A stretch of 9,962 nucleotides of DNA from an uncultured delta proteobacterium (lineage in GTDB: Bacteria > Myxococcota_A > Bradymonadia > REDH01). Below are positions 1-5,531 of this stretch, piece after piece. The first letter of the stretch is position 1. Each line of letters opens with the position of its first letter. The position numbers and the translations under genes were made by a program. The notes beneath the pieces are model-generated. The model saw nothing but the letters and a program-made list of their open reading frames with translations, searched no databases and had not been told where the DNA came from. Location: the NCBI GenBank assembly GCA_903912275.1, contig CAIWGR010000049.1:1-9962 (forward strand). Direction: 5' to 3'.

Positions 1-29
1 CCGGCCACACTGCTACACGCTACGCCATC

Positions 30-43
30 TCGCACCTGTGCGA
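30..43. promoter_or_regulatory. Possible operator: inverted repeat upstream of flavoprotein
   Basis: TCGCACCTGTGCGA has 6-bp arms around a CT centre, about 90 bp before the flavoprotein start. It lies in a non-coding stretch (1-134) that also holds several CGCACA-like words. No -35/-10 pair is evident. A regulator site is only one reading; in such GC-rich DNA a short inverted repeat can arise by chance. Confidence 0.15.
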
Positions 44-134
44 TAGCAACGCACAGGCTCGCACACCGCTTGCGACACCGCACACCTCGTTGTACCGCTG
101 CCCTGCTCTCCTCGCTCTCGCTCCAGAACCGAAC

Positions 135-1016
135 ATGAAACAGCTCGACTGGAATCTCTGGCCACCCTCCTCAGCGCCGCTCGGCGACCACGATGTGGCA
201 CCGCGCTCCACCCACCTCGCAGGCCACCGTATCGCCCTGCTCGTCTGCGGCGGCATCGCAGCCATGAAGACGCCCATGGTCGCCCGTCTGCTCCGCGCGC
301 GCGGCGCCGAAGTGGTCGCCTTCGTCAGCGCCGACGCCCTCTCCTTCGTCGGCCCGCAGGCCCTCGAGTGGGCCACCTGCAACCCCATCGTGACCCAGCT
401 CACCTGGCGCTCCGAGCACCTCTCCGACAGCGCCCCCTTCAGCGCCTATCTGGTCGCGCCCGCCACCTACAACACCATCGGCAAGTTCGCCGCCGGCATC
501 GCCGACACCGTCATCACCGCCACCCTCGCCTCCGCGCTCGGCCGCATGGAACAGCGCCAGACAGAGATCCTCATCGCACCCACGATGCATGGCTCCATGC
601 ACACCTCCATCCTCGTCGAGACCTGCCGCACGCTCGAAGAGCTCGGCGTGAAGTTCATCACCCCGCGCGACGACTACGGCAAACACAACCTCCCCTGCGA
701 AGAGACCCTCGCGGCCGCTGTCATCCGCTGCCTCTCCACCTCGCCGCTCCGCAACGCCCGCCTCACCGTCCGGCCCTCCGACAAGCTCAGCCCGCAGGCT
801 GCCGCAGCAATCACAGAGGAGCTCCTGCTCCGCGGCGCACGGGTGCACCTCGAACTCCCTGCAGAGGGCTGGCAGGCGCCGCTCTGGCTCGCTCGTCTTA
901 CCGACGCCCCACACGACAACACCCGCGTCGTAAAGGCGCCCGCGCCGCAGGCCGACGAGCCACTGCAGCAGTGGGCCCTCCGCGCCGCAGACCTGCTCGA
1001 ACAGGGGTGCAAGTGA
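135..1016 (+). CDS. CoaC-like flavoprotein (HFCD / phosphopantothenoylcysteine decarboxylase family)
   Basis: This 293-aa cytosolic protein belongs to the homo-oligomeric FMN-containing Cys decarboxylase group, whose members (CoaC, EpiD, Dfp N-terminus, UbiX relatives) bind FMN and often decarboxylate cysteinyl or aromatic substrates. After about 30 unconserved residues comes the flavoprotein core: a first strand and loop, IALLVCGGIAA (33-43), His95 at the position of the catalytic His of CoaC, PATYNTIGKFAAGIAD (109-124, CoaC: PASANT-type), and APTMH (149-153, CoaC: PAMN-type). The Asn of that last motif is replaced by His152. Residues from about 200 do not look like a CoaB synthetase domain, so this is not a full CoaBC; the roughly 90-aa tail is unassigned. 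ATG 135 is preferred to TTG 90 because the extra N-terminal residues are unlike the family. The stop overlaps the next gene by 4 nt, implying coupled translation. Family membership is solid; the CoA pathway role is uncertain. Confidence 0.82.
   Translation: MKQLDWNLWPPSSAPLGDHDVAPRSTHLAGHRIALLVCGGIAAMKTPMVARLLRARGAEVVAFVSADALSFVGPQALEWATCNPIVTQLTWRSEHLSDSAPFSAYLVAPATYNTIGKFAAGIADTVITATLASALGRMEQRQTEILIAPTMHGSMHTSILVETCRTLEELGVKFITPRDDYGKHNLPCEETLAAAVIRCLSTSPLRNARLTVRPSDKLSPQAAAAITEELLLRGARVHLELPAEGWQAPLWLARLTDAPHDNTRVVKAPAPQADEPLQQWALRAADLLEQGCK
1003..1007 (+). promoter_or_regulatory. Ribosome binding site for the GTG-start lipoprotein
   Basis: AGGGG lies 5 nt before GTG 1013, inside the end of the flavoprotein gene. 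It supports the GTG start, which is also the first codon giving a good lipoprotein signal peptide. Confidence 0.55.
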
Positions 1017-1771
1017 AGGCGCGTCTCCTGCTCCTCACCCTCCTGCTTGCCGGCTGCGAAGAGGCCGATGCACCCGCGCAAACCGCAGTTCCCAGCCCCA
1101 ACGACTGCACCAACGCAGCCACCGAGGCCGCCACCGCCCGCTGCCTGCAGCCCACCATGCCCGAGGCCTACTACGTCGAGCAGGCCCTCAAGTACTTCGA
1201 CACGCTCGATGTCGAGGCCAGCCCCGACAGCATCCCCAACTACAGTGAACGCTCTGCCCGCTGGGAGTGGGAGCCCTGGCTCCTGCTCACCGGCTACGGC
1301 AAGCAGAACATGCTCGACACCGCCCGTTCGCTCCGCCGCCTCGACCCCTCCACTGTCCCCATCCGCGACTGCCGCTTCTTCCCCGAGCAGCCCTTCGCAC
1401 GCTGCTACATCTCCTTCACCTACGAAGGCGGCCCCTGCCCCATCTACGAAGAGTTCGTCTTCAACGATGCCGGCGAGATGACCTTCATCGAGGCCTGGTC
1501 CGACATCGACAACCTCCGCCCCACCTCCAACGCCGACCGCTGGGGCGAGGACGCCGACTTCAACCGCCTCTCCACCCGCGTCCCCGGGCTCGGCAAGCCC
1601 GACGGGCTCATCAACCCTGCCTCGCCCGAAATGACGGCAGCCGCAGCCACCGACCCGCTCCTCGCCGACTTCGCCAACCGCTCCCAGAACTTCTGGGCCA
1701 CCTGGCTCAACGCCCTCCAGACCGCGCCTGACGACTTCTTCGCCACAGGCTGCGGCTGGAACACCCCCTAG
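1013..1771 (+). CDS. Lipoprotein, possibly NTF2/SnoaL-like
   Basis: A 252-aa predicted lipoprotein. It starts with GTG overlapping the flavoprotein stop (GTGA). The signal peptide is short: Lys2 and Arg4, a Leu-rich core, then lipobox LAGC with lipidated Cys15. A linker rich in Pro, Ala and Thr follows. The mature part has six further cysteines (32, 44, 120, 131, 142, 247), suggesting disulfides outside the cytoplasm. The stretch YEEFVFNDAGEMTFIEAWSD (145-164) resembles the strand-turn-strand of SnoaL/NTF2-like proteins, where a beta hairpin with an Asp-x-x-Gly-Glu turn leads into an aromatic, acidic strand; the helical segment near 51-65 fits an NTF2-like first helix. That fold call is inference. 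I recognise no enzyme motif. Its tight overlap with the flavoprotein suggests co-expression but not an obvious shared reaction, since one is cytosolic and the other exported. Confidence 0.85.
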   Translation: MKARLLLLTLLLAGCEEADAPAQTAVPSPNDCTNAATEAATARCLQPTMPEAYYVEQALKYFDTLDVEASPDSIPNYSERSARWEWEPWLLLTGYGKQNMLDTARSLRRLDPSTVPIRDCRFFPEQPFARCYISFTYEGGPCPIYEEFVFNDAGEMTFIEAWSDIDNLRPTSNADRWGEDADFNRLSTRVPGLGKPDGLINPASPEMTAAAATDPLLADFANRSQNFWATWLNALQTAPDDFFATGCGWNTP

Positions 1772-2214
1772 CCGTCGCCCACGCAGCTCTCCTGCGCCAG
1801 CGCCCGCCGCCGCGCGAACCAATCCTCTGCAGCCATGCCCACCAGCATCGCGGCCACGAAGAGCAGCGCCTGACCGCCCCCAGCGGCCGTCACCAGCGCA
1901 GGCCCCGGGCAGTAGCCGCCCAGCCCCCAGCCGATGCCGAAGATGACCGCGCCCCAGACAAGCGGTCCGTCGATGGCCGTCGCCGTCGGCAGCGAAAAGA
2001 CCGGCGCCCAGAGCGGCGCCGCCCGCTTGAGCAACAGCCGGCCCAGCACAAAGTTGATGCCAATGCCGCCCACCATCACAAAGGCGAGGCTCGGGTCCCA
2101 GTCGCCCGCCACATCCAAAAATCCGAGCACCTTCGACGGCATCGTCATGCCCGACACGAGCAGCCCCGCGCCAAAGAGAAGGCCCGAAAAGAGCGCCGCA
2201 ACCAGCCCCTTCAC
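1768..2214 (-). CDS. YeeE/YedE-type sulfur transport protein, C-terminal-half subunit (DUF6691-like)
   Basis: A 148-aa integral membrane protein and the second gene of a two-gene unit. It has four to five hydrophobic segments (about 4-22, 44-61, 85-101, 115-130). GYCPGP (100-105, Cys102) matches the Cys-containing motif of YeeE/YedE proteins, in which cysteines hand on thiosulfate or another sulfur species through the membrane. SGMTMPSKVLGFLD (21-34) is also typical of this half-family. Translation starts at GTG 2214, overlapping the upstream gene by 4 nt (GTGA) with GGGAGG six bases before. The two halves together correspond to one full-length YeeE/TsuA-type transporter, so they probably work as a heteromer; pmpA/pmpB of Serratia are a comparable split arrangement. 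The usual partners (rhodanese, TusA, metallo-beta-lactamase, ArsR/BigR regulator) are absent here. The substrate is not proven. Confidence 0.85.
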   Translation of the reverse strand: MKGLVAALFSGLLFGAGLLVSGMTMPSKVLGFLDVAGDWDPSLAFVMVGGIGINFVLGRLLLKRAAPLWAPVFSLPTATAIDGPLVWGAVIFGIGWGLGGYCPGPALVTAAGGGQALLFVAAMLVGMAAEDWFARRRALAQESCVGDG

Positions 2215-2633
2215 TGGCCACCTCCCAGCAGGTGACGCACCACAAAGACCGTCACGCCCGCCGCCGCCATGAAGGTGCCAACCGACACCGCCGAGCGGGG
2301 CGAGAGGCGCGCCAGGCCGCAGATGCCGTGACCGCTCGTGCAGCCGCTCCCGAGCCGTGAGCCGAAGCCCACCAGCAGCCCCGCCGCGATGGTCACCGGC
2401 ACACCGGCCGAATCCCCCGCATCGAACCGGCTCGGAAAGAGCGCGAACCCCGCACCACCAGCCAACGCGAGCCCCACCACAAAGGCCGCCTGCCAGCCGC
2501 GCGGCGGGCTCGGCTTCCACAGCCCCCCCACAATCCCGCTGATGCCCGCCGTACGACCGATGGTGCCCATGAGCACGAGCGCGGCCCCGCCGAGCAACAG
2601 ACCGCCTAACAGCGCTTGAAGGAAGGGATGCAT
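2211..2633 (-). CDS. YeeE/YedE-type sulfur transport protein, N-terminal-half subunit
   Basis: A 140-aa membrane protein. The N-terminus begins MHPFLQALLGG and continues with GRTAGISGIVGGL (26-38), a signature of the YeeE/YedE sulfur transport family. GSGCTSGHGICG (95-106) carries Cys98 and Cys105, matching the conserved pore cysteine region. Hydrophobic segments lie near 8-24, 48-65, 79-93 and 113-132. ATG 2633 is chosen because GGAGG sits six bases upstream and everything further upstream in this frame lies antisense to the SDR gene and is not membrane-like. The downstream half-subunit overlaps by 4 nt. Known family members import thiosulfate or related sulfur compounds; the partner half supplies the remaining Cys motif. 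It is divergent from the SDR gene across a roughly 195-bp control region. Confidence 0.87.
   Translation of the reverse strand: MHPFLQALLGGLLLGGAALVLMGTIGRTAGISGIVGGLWKPSPPRGWQAAFVVGLALAGGAGFALFPSRFDAGDSAGVPVTIAAGLLVGFGSRLGSGCTSGHGICGLARLSPRSAVSVGTFMAAAGVTVFVVRHLLGGGQ
2221..2226 (-). promoter_or_regulatory. Ribosome binding site of the second YeeE-half gene
   Basis: Read on the minus strand this is GGGAGG, six bases before GTG 2214 and inside the end of the first half-gene. It supports the unusual GTG start and the 4-nt overlap. Confidence 0.6.
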
Positions 2634-2639
2634 GATGGA

Positions 2640-2644
2640 CCTCC
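2640..2644 (-). promoter_or_regulatory. Ribosome binding site deciding the start of the first YeeE-half gene
   Basis: Minus-strand GGAGG is six bases before ATG 2633. It favours this start over longer in-frame extensions that would run antisense through the SDR gene. Confidence 0.6.
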
Positions 2645-2692
2645 GAGACCAACGCGACTGCACCGTAGCGATCGCATTTGTCACACCAATAT

Positions 2693-2698
2693 GGTCAA
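2693..2698 (-). promoter_or_regulatory. Possible -35 element for the YeeE pair
   Basis: Minus-strand TTGACC lies about 60 bp before the YeeE start in the AT-richest patch of the window. With a 16-bp spacer the -10 would be TGCGAT, a poor match to TATAAT, so the call is weak. Confidence 0.2.
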
Positions 2699-2726
2699 GA
2701 ACCAAACCTGCCGCCAGCAAACAAAC

Positions 2727-2744
2727 CACACTATCTTCTGTGTG
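2727..2744. promoter_or_regulatory. Inverted repeat, candidate operator between divergent genes
   Basis: CACAC-N8-GTGTG (arms 2727-2731 and 2740-2744) sits midway between the divergent YeeE pair and the SDR gene, in the least GC-rich part of the window. In other bacteria YeeE-type genes are often controlled by ArsR-family sulfide sensors that bind short inverted repeats. Whether this is such a site cannot be judged from sequence alone; no regulator gene is nearby. Confidence 0.25.
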
Positions 2745-2828
2745 AATTGCCCTCCCCCTCTGGCCCTTGCGCCCCAACCCTCCTACCTCCCTCCCGCGCC
2801 ACACAGGTCGCCACCGCAGGAGCCGCAC

Positions 2829-3590
2829 ATGTCCGAGCAGACCGAAGCCAACGTCATCCTCATCACCGGCGCCAGCGCAGGCATCGGCGCCGCGCTCGCC
2901 CGCCAGCTTGCCCCCAAGGGACACAGGCTCGTGCTCGTCGCCCGCCGCGCAGACCGCCTCGCGGAGGTCGCAGCCGACTGCGGCGACAACGCCCTCGCCG
3001 TCGTCGCCGACGTCACCGATCAGGCGCAACTCGACGCCGCGATCGCAGCCGCAATCGCCCGCTTCGGCCACCTCGACGTCTGGGTAAGCAACGCCGGCCA
3101 AGGCATTACCCGCCAGCCCTCGCAGCTCACCGACAGCGACCTCGACGCCATGGTGAACATCAACGTGAAGGCGGTCTGGAACGGCGTGCGAGCCGCCCTC
3201 CCCCACTTTGCGGAACGGGGCACAGGCCAGTTCATCCATGTCTCCTCCATGCTCGGTCGCGTCCCCTTCGCACCCATCCGCAGCGCCTACGTCGGCGCCA
3301 AGCACATGATGAACGCTCTCACCGCCTCGCTCCGCATCGAACTTGCGCAGAGCCACCCCGGCGTCATCGTCACCCTCGTCTCGCCCGGCGTCGTCTTCAC
3401 CGAGTTCGGCAGCTCCGCCCTGCACGGCGGCCCCGACTCCCGCGCCTTCCCCGACGGCCAGTCCGCCGAAGAGGTCGCCGCCGTCATCGAGCAGGCCATC
3501 CTCACCCGCGCCACCGACCTCTACACCCGCGCCGGCGCCCAGGCCCGCGTCGCAGGCTACTACGCCACGCTCGGCAGCGACCCCGCCTGA
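2829..3590 (+). CDS. Short-chain dehydrogenase/reductase (SDR), classical type
   Basis: A 253-aa NAD(P)-dependent oxidoreductase of standard classical-SDR length with no signal peptide, hence cytosolic. It shows the cofactor-binding TGASAGIG (13-20), NAG (88-90), the structural/catalytic Asn112, and the active site Ser140, Tyr154, Lys158 (Ser-13 residues-Tyr-x3-Lys). ARR (38-40) after the second strand suggests a preference for NADPH. SPGVVFTEF (185-193) is the usual post-catalytic P-G loop. Substrate specificity cannot be read from the sequence. Start ATG 2829 is backed by AGGAG six bases upstream (2818-2822) and by the Rossmann strand beginning at residue 9; an upstream in-frame start would add unconserved sequence. 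It is transcribed divergently from the YeeE pair and ends 7 bp from the convergent glycosyltransferase gene, with no clear functional tie to either. Confidence 0.92.
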   Translation: MSEQTEANVILITGASAGIGAALARQLAPKGHRLVLVARRADRLAEVAADCGDNALAVVADVTDQAQLDAAIAAAIARFGHLDVWVSNAGQGITRQPSQLTDSDLDAMVNINVKAVWNGVRAALPHFAERGTGQFIHVSSMLGRVPFAPIRSAYVGAKHMMNALTASLRIELAQSHPGVIVTLVSPGVVFTEFGSSALHGGPDSRAFPDGQSAEEVAAVIEQAILTRATDLYTRAGAQARVAGYYATLGSDPA

Positions 3591-3597
3591 CCGTCGA

Positions 3598-5529
3598 CTA
3601 CGGAGCCCGAACCGTCGCCTCCGCGCAGCGGGCCACCGTCGCCTCCGCCATCGTCCGGCGCCGCGGGTCGCCCGCAGGATCGACCTGCAGGTAGCGCTGC
3701 ATCGCAGGCGCCGCCTTCGCACAATCGGCACCCGCCGACATGCCCAGGTTGAACAGAATCCGCGGCTCGCCCGGCATCACACCGAGCCCCTGCTCCAGCG
3801 CCGCAACCGCCCGCTCACGCGCACCCGCACCCTGCTCCGACTCGGCCAGCAGCAGGTAGGCATCGGCCACCGACGCGTTGAAGCGAATGGCCTCGCGGAA
3901 GTCGCCCGCAGCCGCGCCAAACTGGTGCAACCGGAGCCGCGCCAACCCGCGCAGCATGAACAGGTCGTCACGGTCGCGATAGAACTGCTGCGCGAGTCCC
4001 CGGTCCATGAGCGTCACCACCTGCGCAAAGTTACCCCGCCGCAGCTCCGCATTGCTCAGATTCACCAGCGCACGAATGTTGGAAGGGCCGTCCGCCAGCG
4101 CCGCCTCCAGAAAACCCACCGCCTCTTCCACCCGCCCCTGCTCCATCGCCGCGAGCCCCGCGGTCGTGAGCGCATAGTACTTGGCGTCGGGCGGCAGGTC
4201 GCTGCTCTGCCAGGTCGCCATGTCGTTCACCGCAGCCTGCATCAGCGTCAGGTCGCTCGCAAAGAGCGGCAGGCGGATGGTCGTCAGCGCAGCCAGCATC
4301 ACCACCATGGCCGCCGCCACCGCACCACTGCCGAGCCGCCACCGCGGGCGAGCAACGAGCCAACCCATCACCTCCGCCGCCACAAACCCGAGCCCCAGGC
4401 TCGGCAGATAGAGCCACCGGCTCGCGAAGGGCAGCGCCGTCTCACCGTTCGGCACACGGACCAGATGGAAGGCCATCGACGGCAGCTGCGCCACCACCAG
4501 CAGCACCAGCCCCGTCACCGCCAGCCAGGCCCGCCGCCGCGCCAGCACGACGAGCGCCACCGCAAAGACAAGCAGCAGCGCCACATCGAGCCACCAGCCA
4601 AGCGGCAGGCCCTCCGGCACCCGAATCGGAGAATAGAGATAGGCAGTGCCGAGCGGCCAGAACTGCAGGCCGAGGTAGTTCACCATCACCACGGGCAGCC
4701 CGAAGAGGTAGGCGAAGGCACCATATGCCCGATGCTGCCCGGTCGCCGCGAGGCCATGCAGCGCCTGCATCCGGAGCCCAAAGTAGAGCGCGGTCCCAAC
4801 GGCCACAGGGGCGAGCCGCCAGGCCATCTCACGGAGCCGCGCGACGCCCTTCTGCTCGCTGCCCCACCAGGCCAGGAGCAGCGCCACGGGCGCCACCGCA
4901 AGCCCCACCTCCTTGCTCAGCGCAGCCGCCAGTGTCGCAGCGAAGGTCAGCGCGCCCCAAGCTGCACGCCGCCAGCCTACGGAACTGCCACCGCGCACGA
5001 GCGTCAGCCAGGCCAGCACCGCAAACAGGGCCGCGAGCACATCCGACTGCGCCGTCACAATCTGCACCGCCTCTGCATGCGCCGGATGGGCCGCAAACAG
5101 CGCCGCTCCGACTGTGGCCGCCGCCAGCCCTGCGCCCGCCGCCTCGAGCAAGAGCAGGAGCAGCCCTGCGGTGAGCCCATGCAGCAAGGCACTCACCAGG
5201 TGAAAGGCCCCAGGCGTGAGCCCCGCTGCCTGATAGGTCAGCATCCACGAGAGCCGCGGCATGGGCCGGAAGTAGCCCACCTGAATGTCGCTGCCCCCCT
5301 CGGTCGTCCGCGAGAAGAAGTCGGTCACAAAGAGCCGTGCCCAGCCCTCGGTCGAGCGCAGCGCCTCGGAGCCTCCGATGAGCAGATGGTCATCCTGGGT
5401 GAAGCCATGCTCGCGCGTCGGCAGGTAGAGCCCGATGCCGAGCAGCACCACCACCAGTAGCGCGAGCGGGCCTGCAAATCGCCGCATCTTCGGCTCCCCT
5501 GTCGCTTCGTGCGCCACCGCCTCCGCCAT
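3598..5529 (-). CDS. TMTC-like GT-C membrane glycosyltransferase with C-terminal TPRs
   Basis: A 643-aa polytopic membrane protein. About ten hydrophobic segments fill residues 18-420, followed by a soluble TPR region (about 450-640). The acidic pair Asp46-Asp47 in FTQDDHLLI, in the first extracytoplasmic loop, fits the catalytic acidic motif of GT-C enzymes, which use lipid-linked sugar donors. Further blocks resemble eukaryotic TMTC O-mannosyltransferases: GYFRPMPRLSWML (85-97), HPAHAEAVQIVTAQSDVL (148-165), LSKEVGL (204-210) and RWLYLPSLGLG (371-381). TPR-like helical pairs include YYALTTAGLAAMEQGRVEEA (451-470) and RALVNLSNAELRRGNFAQVV (486-505). ATG 5529 lies 2 nt after the LDLa lipoprotein stop, implying coupling; ATG 5487 (MRRF) has a better ribosome site (AGGGGAG) and remains possible. 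The family is clear; the substrate is inferred, with the upstream lipoprotein the obvious candidate. Confidence 0.85.
   Translation of the reverse strand: MAEAVAHEATGEPKMRRFAGPLALLVVVLLGIGLYLPTREHGFTQDDHLLIGGSEALRSTEGWARLFVTDFFSRTTEGGSDIQVGYFRPMPRLSWMLTYQAAGLTPGAFHLVSALLHGLTAGLLLLLLEAAGAGLAAATVGAALFAAHPAHAEAVQIVTAQSDVLAALFAVLAWLTLVRGGSSVGWRRAAWGALTFAATLAAALSKEVGLAVAPVALLLAWWGSEQKGVARLREMAWRLAPVAVGTALYFGLRMQALHGLAATGQHRAYGAFAYLFGLPVVMVNYLGLQFWPLGTAYLYSPIRVPEGLPLGWWLDVALLLVFAVALVVLARRRAWLAVTGLVLLVVAQLPSMAFHLVRVPNGETALPFASRWLYLPSLGLGFVAAEVMGWLVARPRWRLGSGAVAAAMVVMLAALTTIRLPLFASDLTLMQAAVNDMATWQSSDLPPDAKYYALTTAGLAAMEQGRVEEAVGFLEAALADGPSNIRALVNLSNAELRRGNFAQVVTLMDRGLAQQFYRDRDDLFMLRGLARLRLHQFGAAAGDFREAIRFNASVADAYLLLAESEQGAGARERAVAALEQGLGVMPGEPRILFNLGMSAGADCAKAAPAMQRYLQVDPAGDPRRRTMAEATVARCAEATVRAP
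5494..5500 (-). promoter_or_regulatory. Ribosome binding site for an alternative start of the glycosyltransferase
   Basis: Minus-strand AGGGGAG lies six bases before ATG 5487, which would give a protein starting MRRF directly before the first membrane helix and 14 residues shorter than the annotated form. It may instead be a chance Gly-Glu codon pair. Confidence 0.35.
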
Positions 5530-5531
5530 GG

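Noticed and set aside
674..2245. A 523-codon minus-strand open frame antisense to the flavoprotein and lipoprotein
   Set aside because: Low-complexity shadow frame; both plus-strand genes have clear start, stop and motif support.
2634..3731. Long N-terminal extension of the first YeeE half-gene on the minus strand
   Set aside because: It runs antisense through the SDR gene and is Gly/Ala/Asp-rich. ATG 2633 with GGAGG gives exactly the family's N-terminus.
3343..5460. A 705-codon open frame on the plus strand, antisense to the glycosyltransferase gene
   Set aside because: Its product is Arg/His/Pro/Gln-rich low-complexity sequence, as expected from the reverse frame of GC-rich coding DNA. 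The opposite strand encodes a well-formed membrane protein with recognisable motifs.
3598..5529. Naming the membrane enzyme as a true TMTC O-mannosyltransferase
   Set aside because: The motif resemblance is clear by eye, but sugar donor and acceptor cannot be deduced, so only TMTC-like is claimed and no gene symbol is given.
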